DNA of 64,000 nucleotides from Hirudinaria manillensis (Eukaryota; Annelida; Clitellata; Hirudinida; Hirudinidae), in the NCBI GenBank assembly GCA_034509925.1, contig CM067534.1, forward strand, positions 2,210,501 through 2,274,500, given 5' to 3'. This document shows, piece by piece, positions 11,014 to 25,600 of the stretch. Position numbers and translations under genes: made by a program. Below the pieces are notes generated by a model, which saw only the letters and a list, made by a program, of their open reading frames with translations, made no database searches and was not told the origin of the DNA. Within the stretch, counting starts at the first letter, position 1, and every line of letters starts with the position of its first letter.

Positions 11014-14000
11014 GTTGGAACTACCTGTTGAAGGAAAATGATTCCATAATTACTACGAGGAGTGAAATGGAGGTCTAAAAGGAGAGCAAAAATATTTGCT
11101 TTGTAGCGAACGGTGCTGTCGGCGCTAAACAAACACAATAAATTCACGGCCGATTATTTTTACAAGAATCCATTTTGCCTGAGCAATATTTCACTCTCTC
11201 CACGTGCCGACATATAAATTTGCTGGGATGTTCTGAGGTGCTTTGCTCGCATTCGTCGAATTTCAACGCGATTCCAACTCCTAAAAGTCCCAAATAAGAT
11301 TAATTGCAGCAAATTTTGTGACATTTTCCAAGCTTAAGTGAATATTGTTTTTCTCTCGTTGTGCAGCAAGAAATGCCAACAAAGTCGAGTGTGGTGATTT
11401 GTTGATAAACACTTGAGCCGAGGGGAAGGCGATGAAAGATTAAGACAGCCACCGAAGATTTGTTTAAAATTTCCTATGAACTTCGATTATTTCACGGATC
11501 GAGACCAGATCGGTTAAATTATATCGTGCCTCCCGAGGGAGGTGAATGTTTCTTTTCCTCGAACGTCACAATAAAGGAGTCCGATCGCAAGACTGGAATG
11601 ATTTAGAGTTTAATAAGTGGAAAAGCCATTCGCTAGGCTGAGGAATGAAATAAAAGTTAAGTTACACGCGAGTTGAAGCAACAGTCGTACGCAAATGGCG
11701 TCTTTAAAAAATCTCTAACACCGTAAAAGAGCCATTGTAGGGCATAAATTGACGAGAGGGAGTTATTTGTACGTACAATTAGTGCTAAAAGAGAGCTTCG
11801 AAATAGCTTTCAATGGCTGGAGTGGTCTTCCTGGATCCTCAAATTAAACCCAACGCGTCTAAAGAAGCTTTTAGTCAGAGATTAATGATATCAAATGTTG
11901 ATGAATTTGTTTAATCAAACGCTAATTCGGCATGACGTGCTCAAGTGGAATGCACGGCTTAAGTTGTCCCTGACATTAAGCACGCACCCAGCGAAGACCC
12001 ATTAGAGAAAATATTTATTTCTTGGGTCTGAAATGGATTAATTTACAGCAAGTCTCGTTAGAGAAGATCTGACGTTGTTTACACGATGTTAAGTTTTCAA
12101 AATGCCTCTCGTAGGTCGGCGTGGTCTTGAGAGCCGCCTCGATGGGAATGCACCGAGACGCAAACATCACCTGTTCTTACAAATGTTCATCAACTAATGA
12201 AGACTTTCCATCTATTTGCAGAAACAAATGAATTCTAAAGCGCAATGGCTCCACCAGGAGTTTCAGTGTCATTTGAAATTCAAGTGAAAGTGGGCGCCTC
12301 GTAGACGAAAGAGTGAGGCACATTTATTACACGAGTGCATTTCGCGCGCATAAACTGCATCGATTAATTTTTTCTGCCATCACTATTCAAATTCGCTATT
12401 TTACAACAAATATTCAAAGAAACTCACGGAATTAAAATTGTCGACTGACCTGCCTCGGGCGAATCTTCATGTTGGAAGATCAAATATTCACTTTCATTCA
12501 TTAAGGTACTTTTCCGTTATTTGTAAACACCATGCACGATTATCACAACTTTCCCCCTTTAATGTCAGTGACTGTGACCTGGTTAAGCAAATGTAAAGAC
12601 ATCATTCTATAAAGGTAAAATCAATAAAGGTGTCGATTGTTAGCCCGGAGTGATTCATAGCTATCTGTGACGTAACAACAACAATGAAATTGCTGAGTAA
12701 ACATAGGCTCACCTCCACACTTACAGGCATCAACTCCAACTTATTCAAGTTTTGAGAACAAACAGATCCACGAAAACTTCTCCCACGCAACAGGCAGTCG
12801 TTAAATAACGTTGTTCGTTAGATCTACGTTGTGGATATTGCCCAATATTTATTGGTCGTCTCAAGTCTTTGCTCCTCCCACGAATAATTGTAAACCCCGC
12901 CCACCACTCAAACATCAACTTAGGTTCGTCATTTTAAAACTTTTTGTGGTCAGATAAATCCAAAATCTTTTATTTTCTACTTTGTTAATAAATACATTAC
13001 TCGTCAATTTAGGTCAGATCATAAATAAATATTCTACGAGCCTATAAAGTTTATTTGGAATTTATTCTAAGTGATCAATTACTTGGACCAAATGCAAATG
13101 AGAGTCAAAGATGAAACTAAATGACTGGAAAGAAGGTGCCGACAGATTGACAGGCACAAATGTTAACTGCAAGTACTTCCTTAATTGATGCTCCAAACAT
13201 CCAGCTTCAAGAGTGCTGGCTCGATAAAATCAATGGATCACACAATGGAATCGGGAAATTCCAGATTTCGCTCAAAGATTGTGGAGATGATAACGATCTT
13301 TCTTTATCATTCCATCCCTGGCCAGGGTGATGTTTTTCATTGTATTTCAAAGGTGGGCTCTTGAATGATTTTTTTCGATATCTTCGAACTTTGAAATATT
13401 ATTCAACACGTGATTGAGATCGTGTAAGGTCAGTATCGAGTGGAGAGTCAAGCTGATGAGATGCAGATCACACACTCATAAGTTTCTAATGTAATTCTAT
13501 GCGTGGGTCACATAATGCGGAATTGGTTTACTGGTATTTTAATCCTATTGTTAGAAATAACCATGAATTAGCATTCATTTTTACTTGTCACTTAACATCG
13601 CTGTGAAAAGCTTTTCAGCAAAAAAGTTTTTGGAAGTGATCATCGGCTCAAAGCTTTGAAATGTTGAGATGTTTTCATTCCCGAAAAATTTTTAAAATCT
13701 CCTTTCAACGCTAATGAGTTCTTATTTATTGCAAGCTGCCTGGAGATGGAAGACGAATAGTTTTGCTTGTTAGGAAGAAGGAAGTTAGCATTTCCAACAG
13801 AAGGATATTCCTTTCCAATGAAACTTTTAGCTATTAATTTGTGCTAAATTAAATTCGGAAGTTAAGAATTCTGAAATAATTTTACTTATGATGAATGCAT
13901 TGTATTTGCAGCGGTATAACCAACTGACGAAGAATCAAGGAGTGGATTGATTGATGGTAGCTAGGCTAAAAGTTATCAGATCGAATCTTAATTTCTTAGG

Positions 14001-14847
14001 TAATAATTTGATCGTGCCTCGTATGTAATCTAACAAACACACTTTTGTCAGAAATTCGGACAGTTACATAATGTAGTAACTTTATTTTAAGACTACCAAC
14101 AACCAGCAGCTTTAATTGCATTTCGCTTTTCATTCTTTCAATAATGAAAGATCTCAGAAATCATTTTAAATTTTTAGTGATGCACAAAAGGAAATTTTTG
14201 AAGCCCGGTTAAAACAATTGTTATATTCTTAGGCTACGTAAGAAGTCAGCTTTACTTTTTAACTATAAACGTCAATAGGTACAAACATAGAATTTACCTA
14301 GAATCTGAACGGGTTGATTATCGCAAAATCGAGGGCACATATTTCCATCCAGTTTCAAACTTCTAACAGATTTTAAAGTGTTTGACAGGCAAATGAATAA
14401 AAAGCCTGTAATAGAGAATAGTCTGTTGACTTTAGGGGACGTTTAGATGGATACTAATATTTGAATTTAATCTAAAAGCACTTCCAGCAGCGAATCAAAC
14501 AAGTACGATAATTAACATTTCATTTTGTTCCACCATAGAAAGGCTTATTTTAATTACGTAATAATGTTTAATGGGAATGTCACGCAAGTTAATTGAACCT
14601 TGTTACTGTTCTGAGTATATGTTATTGTGGCATCTAGGGATCAGTCGGACTTCGGTCCCCAATTTTAGTTGCAGAATTAGTAAATTATTGGACTAAATTG
14701 TTTGAATTGAATTCCTTTTTACTGACGGAGAAATGAACACGTTTTAAAATGTTGAAGAACTAAGACTTGGAAGAGAGAGAAACATTTGGTCAGGTGGAAA
14801 TGTGCGTAAATACATATGTATTAATCCCCTGTTGTATATATTAAAAG

Positions 14848-14880
<33 letters not shown>

Positions 14881-16380
14881 CTTGATTAGAACCCGCCTTT
14901 TGATGACCGTGTAGGTAATAGAAACTGGGGAAAATTTTTATAAAAATTGAAGATGATTCCACTTCATGTTGGCTTTAATTTCTAAATAATATTTTATTAA
15001 TATATTTGATATTTTATTATGAAATTAGCTGATAGAAGCTCAAACTAATGCTGTTTTAGTCTATCCAAATGAATGGAGTCTTTTTCAGAAGATCAAGAGC
15101 TTAGGCAGCAACAAGTTCACAGATCATCTCAATGGATCGTGCTTTGGTTGAGGGAGTTTTTTGGCAAAATCTTTCTCATTTAGCATCATCAATTGATGAA
15201 AATAGTTTTATAGGACCTTTATGGTGCTCTAAAGCTTATGTCTGCTACATCCAGACCTGATGTATTAACTTAAAACATTTCAGACAAAACTGGTCCCAAA
15301 TTAACCATAGTTCATATTGCACGGCTTCTGGTAAGAGAGAAATCGACTCCTTTAAATTATACAATAGAAAATCTATTATCACGGAATTTGACATCACATT
15401 TGGAGTGGAATTTCCTCTCTCGCGAAATTCACTTTCTTGATGCACATATATTCTTACCGTTACCAAGCTTACACATCGTTCAGAATGCAATTTAAATTAA
15501 ACCTACCTAAAAAAGTGGATTATTTCAGTTTCTGCTTTTTGAGCCACCAAATATCTACAAGCAAGGTTTCAAGCTTTAGATGGACCTATAATGATTTTCA
15601 TCTTATAAAACAACTGTTAGAATATAGCAATCCAGATTTAAATGGACAGCTCTGACATCATTCATCGAGATTTGTGATATCAATAAGATCAAAATTGATC
15701 CCAAAATGTTGACCACAGACGATTGTGCTTGAATGTGCAAGAGTTTGAAAGATATCAAGATCCACCTCACAAAGTCAATGGTAAAATTGCATTATCTGTG
15801 TACCGAAGTAAGCTATTTTGTTTTATCTAATAAAGAAACATTTTTTTCTATTCTTACTTTGCCATAATCATTCTTTAAGAAGCCTTCGGACATTTGGAAT
15901 GGCAAAGAAAATTTTAAACACCACAATTTATTTCAGTGATTATTAATTGTGAATAACACATCAGGAAAGTATGCGAAATTAATTCAGGATCTAAAATCAA
16001 CTCATTTGGACACTACTGACCAGAAATAAAGATTAGAAGCTATAGGAATATGATATTTTACACGAGCATCAAAAACTGCATCCCGATGCATCAAAAAGCT
16101 CTGTAATTTACGGATAAGGTTTTGCACCAAAACGTTATTAGTTGTTAATGAAAAATGCTTAGCAACAACGGTAACTAATAGCAATTGTTGTCAATCTGCG
16201 GGAATTCGTTACAATTCCTTGGAACAATTGCTTACATAGGTAATGCATGATTGTTGAGAAATTACATGCTTTTCGCAATTGAATCGAATGCAGTAAATAT
16301 CATTTGATTCGGTCAAGTTTTTTGTATTACTCCATGGTAGCAAACAATGTGTAGATATATACATATATATATGGGTTGTC
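11014..16380. other. Gene-poor 5' flank of the BMP gene
   Basis: Over 5 kb without a recognisable gene. An acceptor-like TTTTCCTTCAACAG ends 11 nt before the BMP ATG, so the leader is spliced (cis or trans). A donor-like CAG/GTCAGT on the minus strand near 12450 could end a 5' non-coding exon. The stretch 11000-13500 is less AT-rich than its surroundings and could hold promoter or enhancer sequence; that is inference from position. Around 15060-15800 short coding-like fragments in different frames suggest a decayed unrecognised gene or transposon. Confidence 0.4.
14849..14870. repeat. (TA)11 dinucleotide repeat
   Basis: A pure TA run lies in the 5' flank of the BMP gene; simple repeat only. 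Confidence 0.9.
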
Positions 16381-16432
16381 GCTTCATGGAGTTGTCCGGT
16401 CTTCGGGGGGTCGTTTTTGAGGACTTTTACGG
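16380..16432 (+). mobile_element. Terminal end of a pogo/Tigger-type MITE
   Basis: The segment GTTGTCCGGTCTTCGGGG...TTTTTGAGGACTTTTACGG resembles the end at 43900-43940, which closes with the canonical ACTG of pogo/Tigger elements. It is probably a right end of a non-autonomous element; its left end was not located. Confidence 0.4.
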
Positions 16433-16839
16433 TATAGGTTGTTCTATCCCTTTCAAACCTACTATCGGTGACCTCGGTTTATACCTAGACCTCAACATGT
16501 CTTCATTCTCCTCCCAAACCTTGGTTTGCTATAGGTCACTCACTTCTCACCGATCTCTACCATGGTCCTTCGGGACCCGGTCAAAGGTCTTTCTCCACCT
16601 CTTTTGGGAGTTCTTAACTGGTTAAATAGTTTTTAACTGTTATTTCATTAATTTTTGTTTTAGTTTGATTATCGGGGGGAATGATTTAGAATGAACTAGC
16701 TCTCTTTGGTTTGGTTGACGATTCATTTCAGATTGTACAAAAATAGTACATTAATATTAAATTATCATCTTATATAATCTAATATTATGCGATGAATTTT
16801 GCTGAAATTAATAATGGAGCATTATTAACATTACACTCC

Positions 16840-17184
16840 GATTCGGTCGCTTCGCTGATGGTCTCGGAGGTCATAAGAGAATCCATAAAGGAATAAATTA
16901 AATGTACGACGGAATATCGATAGAAATGACATCACCGCAACACTCCGACGCAGTCGTTACTTTGGATTTGGAAGGAGATGCAGAACTGGAAGAAGACTTA
17001 AATTTTGACAGAAACCCTTACATTATCTTCGGATTTTATGTCCTTAACTTCATGGGTTAGATAAACATTGTCAGGACCCTGGTGGCATAGTAGCGAGAGT
17101 TAGGGGTGGCATAGTAAATTTATTTTGTCGGGACGGAGCAAAAGTGGCATAATAGCGAGAGTGGCATAGTAGCGAGATTTGACT
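16840..17184 (+). mobile_element. Tigger/pogo-like element remnant with right terminus
   Basis: The end GCGAGATTTGACTG (finishing at 17184) on the opposite strand reads CAGTCAAATCTCGC, a Tigger-style terminal repeat. GTGGCATAGTAGCGAGA motifs are repeated three or four times just inside it (17090-17180), like multiple transposase-binding repeats. A short open stretch at 16930-17040 with acidic residues (LDLEGDAELEEDLNFD) could be the tail of a transposase. No left end was found. Confidence 0.45.
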
Positions 17185-17189
17185 GCACA

Positions 17190-17748
17190 TACGTTATGGC
17201 GGGAGCCGTGCGATGGACTGAAGAAATGTGAAAAAGAATAAAAGATGAAAAAAATAAAAAATGTTATTAACTGTATAATAATTGTAATTTGTAAATTAGT
17301 GATGTAACTAGGTTTTGTTAAATGAAGATGAGCGATTTTGTCTTTTAAGTGTTGCTAAACATTCACCTATTTTTTACTATGTTTGGCACCAGATACCCAA
17401 TATTATACTCAATTGTATTTATTTACGAATAATTATTGGAAAATATCAATGTTGGTTAAATATGTACAAAATATCAATTTCAGAGTAATCAAAAGTGGTA
17501 AAACTCAGCCCTTCTGCATGGCATAACTCCCTGCGGAGCCTCCTTGTTTGTAAACATTGCAACGTGGCACTGTTTAATAATTCTTTAATGAAAAGTATAT
17601 TTTCATTAAATTTCCCGAACCTGTGTCTATTGGCTGGTAAACTAGTTTTACTAACAAACTTTCGGTTGACGCTCACTAACAAATTGTTGGGGTATACTTG
17701 TACCCCCTTGCCTGAAAGTGGGGGTTTTTTACCTTGGGCATCCAAGGG
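17190..17748 (-). mobile_element. piggyBac-like non-autonomous element, copy B, with intact right end
   Basis: The outer end GGGCATCCAAGGG is followed by TTAA (17749-17752), matching the mirror image of the end at 61987 (TTAA then CCCTTGGATGCCC). Inside is a subterminal near-palindrome GGGGTATACTTGTACCCC. The interior (about 17190-17640) aligns by eye with 62400-62955, including ...CTGAAGAAATGT..., GCATGGCA and CCTTGTTTGTAA. The TTAA target and CCC..GGG ends are the hallmark of piggyBac elements. The other end is lost. I see no transposase. Confidence 0.65.
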
Positions 17749-17752
17749 TTAA

Positions 17753-18000
17753 ACATGTACAAAAATGGCAAAAGGTTCGAGTGAGGAGTTAAAGGCAGTC
17801 TTTTATTCTAAAATAAAGCAGCAAAACGCAACCTTTTTTGACTGGCATTGCTCATTGCAACAGTTCCTTGTTTGTAAACATTGTCAGTGGCACATTGAAT
17901 AAATGTCTAATGAAAAGTATATTTTCCGTGCAGATTGAATGGTAAATTAATTTAAGAAAAAACCTTCGGTTGACGCTTAGTAATAAACGTCTTGGAGGAA
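17753..18000 (-). mobile_element. piggyBac-like copy C, end-domain duplicate abutting copy B
   Basis: Starting right after the TTAA of copy B, the sequence repeats the same internal domain (ATGTACAAAAATGGCAAAA, then CTCATTGCAACAGTTCCTTG, GTTTGTAAACATTG, TGAAAAGTATATTTTC, CTTCGGTTGACGCT). Two copies of the same subterminal domain are therefore in direct tandem. Copy C lacks a recognisable terminus. Confidence 0.55.
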
Positions 18001-18049
18001 GTATAGCACAAGAATGATTAGTGTAAGACAGTTGGAAAACTAAGGAAAA

Positions 18050-18310
18050 AGCTAGGTTTTATTCCGATCTCTGTGAATCAGAGGAATTGCAACTAAATGA
18101 TTTAGAGTGCTACTGCTTAGAAGCATAGACTTTAAGTTATTGGAAAATCTAGTCTTACTCAAAGTTGGCTAAATTAGCTAGAGCACTTTTATCAATTATT
18201 GCTGGCACATCTACCGAAAAATCGTTCTCGATTGATGGTGTGACCACGATTGACAGAAGACGGATTCACCTGGTCTTATTACATGGGATGTTATTTCTAA
18301 GCGGTTAGAA
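18050..18310 (+). pseudogene. hAT transposase C-terminal dimerisation domain relic
   Basis: Interrupted reading frames on the plus strand give LQLNDLECYCLEA..., then YSKLAKLARALLSIIAGTST, then EKSFSIDGVTTIDRRRIHL. This matches the hATC pattern: a short hydrophobic run, then A...L.I.A.S...E+.FS..G....RR..L. Stops and frame shifts are present, and nothing upstream gives the DDE core, so this is a dead fragment. Confidence 0.6.
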
Positions 18311-19664
18311 TAGAAAATAAACGTTCTAGCAAAATGGTAATGCTCCTATTCCTTCATTCATCGTTTTATTTTAGTGGGGATAGAAATAGGGATGGGAACC
18401 CACGCAGGGCTACGGGTGTTCCCTTCATGAATAGCAATCCATTTGTAGTTGTAGTATATTAAGCCTCAGCTGAGTTCCTATATGTGCCTTCCTCTAGAGC
18501 AGTGGCCTCATTCTGCAGCCCTTGAAAGTATTTTTGAATGCAGATCATTTCTGGTCGAATTGAATCACTGGTCACTTATGTAACTAATGGCAGGTTTCTT
18601 TATAAACCCAATTTTCACTATTTGAGCTTCAACCAGCCTATAAAAAGGCTGGAGATTTAAAAATTCTACATGAACTAGTTATTGATAATGCCATTGAACC
18701 TCAAATAGACAAATAGCCCCTGAACCACCATCTACTCCCTAAGTTAATGCAATATTGCAGAATACATGCTGCAAAATCTATGACAGACCTAAAACATAAA
18801 TGCAATGGATATTTATACCTTCTAGGATTAGCTAACAATATTCCTTGTTACCAAAGATTCCAGCTCCAAACATCTTTAAGGACCTAGCACAAATCACACC
18901 TTCATTAATTTTTAAAAACTTATATGTCATTCCAACCGGAATCATGATATTGAAAAATTTATTAAAAGTCATCATCTAAGTCATCATAAACAACTTTTTC
19001 TGTGAAGATTGTTAGTGAAACCATTATATGAAACCAAATATAAAACTTTCAATGTAAACAAAAATGTTGTCTCAAAATTGAGTTTTTATGAGGAAGGCAC
19101 TCAAAGCTTAACATTAAAAACATTAGATAGTGGTATCAAGTTTTGAAAATGACATTTGCTTTGACACCAACTGTCAACATTGAATCATCAAGTAAAGATA
19201 GAAAGAAAAATATTGTTACAAATGAGCAGATAAAACACAACAAATTAAAAAATTATTGCAAGTTTACATCAGAATAATATATAGCTGAAAAGTGAAATAA
19301 TGTATACTTGTAGACACCCTGCTGGTTGTGAAAGCACCCATCAAAGTTGCCAGCCAAAAATGCGTTTCCAAATGAGCCACATAATTTTTTCGAGAAAATA
19401 AAGACTTTCTCATTTTCCGCCATTGGTAAAGCAAGAAGGAAGTGCCCTCTTTATCATATCTGGAATCACACTTAATATTTAACTTGTTTTTGAGGTTGAC
19501 ATATAACAAACCAACCCCACATTATAACTAATCATATTTGGAAAATTCACCAAACTTTGCATAATCAATTATTTGCTGCAGTCTGCTATCAATTAGGATC
19601 ATTTGCATTTTGAAAATTTTAAGATATGGAAACATCTCTATAGCTTTAGTTATTTATAATACCA
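18311..19664. other. 3' flank of the three-PDZ gene, no gene seen
   Basis: No coding pattern was recognised. The stretch directly after the PDZ gene stop (below 19665) is its probable 3' UTR on the minus strand. A short minus frame at 19264-19509 has no family match. Confidence 0.4.
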
Positions 19665-22600
19665 CTATAATTTTTTAGCAAAACTTCCCAACTTACTTTT
19701 AGGTTTTTTCAAATCTGTAACTGAACCAAATTTAAAGAGGCCAGATGGAGAATAAGGCGAAAAGAGATCAGGGCTATTGGAAGAAGTGGACAATAACCCG
19801 ACATCTGCCCGATGAATTTCCACAAATAATTTACCCATCAAAGTCTGTGAAAACACAATATATTGGTGATCTCATCATCTTGTCTATCCTAGAAAATACC
19901 TTTAATATTGTAAGTGCTTCTGTTGTTGTCAAGTGTTCAAGGGGCATCCCATTCACAGCAACAATTTCATCACCACTAAGAACACTTTCCATATCTTCAG
20001 AATTATCACTTCTGATCTAAAAAATAATTCACCAATTGAAATTATTTTCAATCTCTAATTAGAATGATATCAAAGTGATCAGAACCACATCAGCCACAAG
20101 AACACCTCTGTCTCTCCAAATTGGAATTACAGAAATACCAAGTGATTTCCCTGGTTTTTTGATAATTTCCACAGAAAATTCTTTGCAGCTGAAAAACTTC
20201 TCCTTCAATTTCATGTGGTTATTTTCACTTGAATTGCCTCCAAAGCTTGTATCTCTGGCAACTAGAAGCTTGATGTTAGGTGAAACTTTTTGTAATTGTA
20301 TAACCACCTCTGCATGAGTCAAACCATGTACACTTTGTCCATTAATCTGAAGCATCATAACATAGTTAATACAATTTGAAAAATAATTCCTAAAATATTC
20401 TTGGCAATAAAAGATGAAGATTGCAACAATTACTAAGAATGTAAAGAACAAGCATGTGCTTAAAAAATTGTTGGCAATTTCCGCAGAAATAATTTTTAAA
20501 AATCTTCTATTCAAAATGTAAAATCAGTCAACCTAATTTAATCATAACAAATAGCTTTTAAGCTCATGTGATAATTTAATGACTTGAGAAACGAAATGAT
20601 TTTACAGCAAACTTTGAATGCAATATCAATAAATTACTACATAAGATATCTTTTGATATCCAAATGAGTGATAACTTCAAAATAAGCAAACTAGATGTGA
20701 TTGTAACCTCAAGGATTTCATCCCCAACATTTAGTCTTGCATCTTTTGCTGCTGCTCCCCCATCATAAATCTCATATATCAAAACTCTCCTCTAAAAAGT
20801 AAAGTCTAATATTACTAAATAGTGAAAAGAAGTTATTCCTATAAATAAAACAGCATACAATAACTAAACTATTCAAATATAAATTGTAACAAAAATAAAT
20901 GGCTGTTTGAAGAGAACTTAATGGTAATTAACTGCAGTAAAATCTGCCTATAGGTACACCTATACTTTGCATGAAAAAAGTGTCCCTATGGGGAGGTTGT
21001 CTCTTTTATCATGTATCCACGTTAAATTAATGGAAATAGAAAACTCCAAAAAGTCATTGTAAAGAAGGAAAAACAAACACAATTCGTGAAAAATACATTA
21101 TGAATACTTAGAAGTTACACTTTATTGAAAAAAGTCAACATTGAAGCTTGATTGGCTTTTTTTATCTTTCAATCTTGCCTTCCAGTCTCATCCTGAATTG
21201 TGGATAAATGCATTGAAATATCATCCATTGAAGGACTTGAATTGACACAAATAACTGATGGGTCACATTCTAAGCTTCTTTGTGAGAAGTATCTGTCAGG
21301 TCTGGATGGTCATTGGGGAATTCTTCATTTTCAGAATTATTATCACTGTCATCACATGCTGTACCACATCCTTTATCTAAAGTAAGGTCATATCTGAAGG
21401 AAGAACACACAAATTTACTTTGTAATGCCTCCTCCTCACTTTCAATCTCCAAAATGACATCATCAACTTCTCCAAAACCACAATTTAGAATATATTCTGT
21501 TATTATTCTGATTGAAAGATATTATGGTTTAAAAAAATGTGATGTTACTCAGTGTGAAGTTTTTGAAACATCTTGATTTCTAGACTTTTCAATAACTAGT
21601 GGCTCTAACTTATCTCCAGTTATGCTTGCTGCCAACAAAACTGCGATCATGTCTTTTATCTTCTTCTTTGTCTGCCCCAGCCTTTGATCTTGAAGGTCTT
21701 TGATGTTTAACAATTTATGTAAGAGAGCAGCTTCATCATATTCGAAAATGTCTTCCATGAAGTAGTCCTTGCAAAGATATGAAAGCCTATCCAGTCTGCA
21801 ACAGCTTCTAATGGAACATCACCATTCAAAATTGGAAACTTAGTGATGCTTCTTTTACTGAACAATTCAAAACTTTCAAGAATTTCCATTTTCTTTTCTA
21901 ATGAAAGCCACTATTTTCTTCTTTATTAGCTGTTATATACATAGCTATTAATTTACTGATAAAAAATGCCTTAAGGCATATAAACCCAATGAATGAAAGA
22001 CAAAGAAATGATACAAATCAAATATGTTTTTCCATGGAAAAGGAATTTTTAGAAAAACTAAACCTATATGCCCTAGTTTTGGAACTATTTCAGGCCTGCT
22101 CTTAGTCAAGTTTGACAGGGCATTGTGAATAAACATAAAATTGTATTGGGAAAAAATTGGTTCCTAAAAAAAGTGGTCCTAAGGTTTTACTATATTCTTG
22201 GGTGTTCCAATTCAAAGGTTTTATTGTAATTGAAAGTCTGTAAACTTCAATTATCTGAGGTTCTCTCAACCCTTCTTGTGTTGTTTTTGTTTTGTTGCAT
22301 GAAGAGGTCATGGTTTTGCAAGCTGCACTTTATTGTATACAAAGTGGGATTTATGTTTTTTTTCCAGCAATCAGAGATAGAAATTGTTATTCAACTCCAA
22401 ATAAGCTGAAATCAATAATACTCAACTGGCTTATTTCTCTTCATGATAACATTTCCTGGCTGAGGGATTAGTCCCCGCAGAAGCAGCCTCCACCTTTTTT
22501 GTCATAGCCTGTATTTTCCTGGCTAGATTTAATCATAGTGAGAAAGGTGTACATGTACTTGCAGACATGCCCTTATGCCTAGATTAATGGGGTTTAGTTG

Positions 22601-25600
22601 GAATATTTTCATATCCAGATCCACAAACCTCACCCATTTAAGCATGTAGCTATACTCAAGCATATCCAATTTGGGAGCTGTCAGCTCCAACATAATGATG
22701 GCACCCAATGACATTGATACAAACACTATCACCAATCTCTTGCCATTCTGCATTAGTACCTAGCTGGGGATAATGTACCAACCCTTCTAATTTGGCATTA
22801 ATGGCCACTACAAGGATGATTCTTTAGTATTTTATATCACTTTTTGCCGAAGTGTTAAAGAACCCTAACAAATAAATTTTTCAATTTAAACTTTAAAATA
22901 AGTTAATTTGTGATGTCTCTTTTTATAATCTGAGTTTAATTTCTGAGTTATATTGAGATGTAAAATCCTGCCAAATCTCCTTAAAATTGTAATGACATAC
23001 TTCGAACACTTTAGGTGAGACAGTGAGATGGATGGATTATTGGGTTGATGGATAAATTGATAATAAATAGATGAAAGCTAACCAATGTCATATCAATGCC
23101 ACCGACAATCCTACAACCCAACGGCATTCGATCTTTCTTAATTTCAATTTTTGTTACTTTTCCAGGTAGTATTGGACATGTTTTAAGGTCATCAATAAAG
23201 TTTTTCTGAGATCTTGAAGGAGATTTTAACAAAACACCACATTTATTAGCATCTTGGACATCACAGAATACTTCATCATCTGCTCAAATACAAATTTGGC
23301 ATTTTAACTAGCTTAAAAATAATTTTAAAAATTGCCTTACCTGCATAATTTAATTCATTGGGGTATAAAATACCACAAAGAGAACTGTCTGTCAATTTTT
23401 CAGTTATCAGCTAAGAACAATGTATAGAAATTACTTTGTGATAATAAGTGATCAAACAAAATTATAAAATAATATAAGATTTCCAATAAGAATAGAATGG
23501 AAGCACAATCATTACAGCTTCTTTGAAATATTTTGAAAGTTATAGGTATTCAGTGCATCTATAATATACATTTATCTCACTAGAGAACCACTTCTGCCAA
23601 ACCTAAATGCCAAACTTGTTCAATCTTCTGCCTAAACGAGGAACTTATAGCAAATTTTGTCCATATATCCTATTTTTATTAATATCTAACAGTAACCTAA
23701 GTGAAGGACTGCACCAACAAATGTCATGAAAATGATAATTTTTATATACTTAAGGGGATTGAAATGAAACAACATTTAAAAATGTATATTTATTCTAGTT
23801 TCTATTCAATCTAGTTTCTATTCTAAGCAATCTAATAAAGATGTTGCTTGGATAATCAAAACTTCATGAGGAGAATACACATGAAGGTAGCTGAATGAGA
23901 AATTAGATTTTAATGCTCATATGACAATAGTCTTTAATTACTTAAATTTCAGTGGTCTGCTGAAATTTAGCACCAAAGGCATGCTCTGGCATTGAATGAC
24001 CATGACAAGAAAAGACATCTCCTTTTGTCAAGAGACAAGAATGACACAAAAGGATGGTCAAAGAGAGCCTCACATAGCTGAAGATTGCAGATTATAAAAT
24101 AGTTTGTAAGTGGCATAAAGAAATCGATGAGAGCTTTCTGAGTTTCAATCCAACCAGTAATGAATGGCTATATGGAAAAATCCTGAAAGAAAATAAATCA
24201 GCAGAGATATCCAGCTTATCATTCCAAAAACCTAAAATCCAGGGCTAAAACATATGAGGATGGGGGAACTCTGAGGATCCCTATCAGTAAGCTCCAAGGC
24301 AGAGTATCTTATAAAATATACATACATCAAATAACAAAGTTTATTGAATAGACCATCATAAATATGAATGTTTTAACCTATATTTATTTAATGCACATAA
24401 TATTTTTAGAAATGTTTGAAAATAATAGATTCTTATTTTATATAAATAAAAATAGAATGTAACCTCATTTATTGATTCCTTATCTTGAGACATAAGATTA
24501 ACATTTTTACTTGATTGCTCCTAATAAAATATTAAAAGTTTATCTCATGAATGAAAAATTATGTTCATGTAGTTTTTAGCATTTTTTTAAATAAAAATGA
24601 TAATAAAACCAAATTCTAATTTAATGTTGCAGTTAGTAATTTTTTAAGGAAATAAATTTGTAGTATGTAGCTGATAACTCCACAAAGATTTTCCAGTCAA
24701 CAGGACAGTTGCTGGGCAACTCTGTGCAAATGCAACTTATAAACAAATAACCTCAAGTATATGATAACCAAAGGTAAAGAAAATCAAACAACTTAATAAA
24801 ATATTAAAACACAACTTGAATAACATTAGGTAAAATATTTCCATAATGAACAATAAAATTTTTTTTGTACTAGGATAAATGGCCATCACATATAACCTTT
24901 TAAATCATTGAGCAAATTCCAAATATTCTGCTATTAAAGAAATGTCTCATCTCCTGTTAGTTATTTATTTAATACTAAAAGTTTGGTCATATTTTATTTT
25001 TTTAAGCATCTTATAGACAAGTAATGCAACATTTGGCTTGTTTATATACTATTCTCAGTCATGCATAAAACTTTAATAGATTCAGATGAATAACAAACCC
25101 CAGAGTGAAATTTTCTTTCAATGATTGTTGATGAAGAAATTTGCTGAATCTGATAGAAATTTATTTTTAATGAAATTAATCAGCATGAAAAATTGGTACA
25201 AAAAGAACAACTGGTAACCACAATCTACTGATCTTATTATCGGCACAAGTTTCTGATGAATTCACATAAACATCTATTTTTACAGGACATACTAATTCAC
25301 ATGGCATTCCCATAAAAAATGTTAAAAAAGACTTAGTCACAAGTCATGCTCATCATTACATAAACCCTTGGAAAATTCTTGTTTAGGTATATAGTCAGGC
25401 CTGTGAATTGGGACACAGTCTTGGAAACACAATGTCATACTACATAAATAATTAATTAGCATTGTCACTTCCAATGGCAAAACCATAAGGTTAGACTCAG
25501 CTATGAATTCAGACTTTTGATCTTGGGGAATTTAAAATTCCATGGGAGTTTTAAAAATGTCATCTACAACATATCTAATACTTAAAGAATACTTTCCTGG

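Noticed and set aside
15660-15690. DIIHRDL, similar to a protein-kinase catalytic loop
   Set aside because: A stop follows at once and no other kinase motif (VAVK, DFG, APE) is nearby in any frame; chance match.
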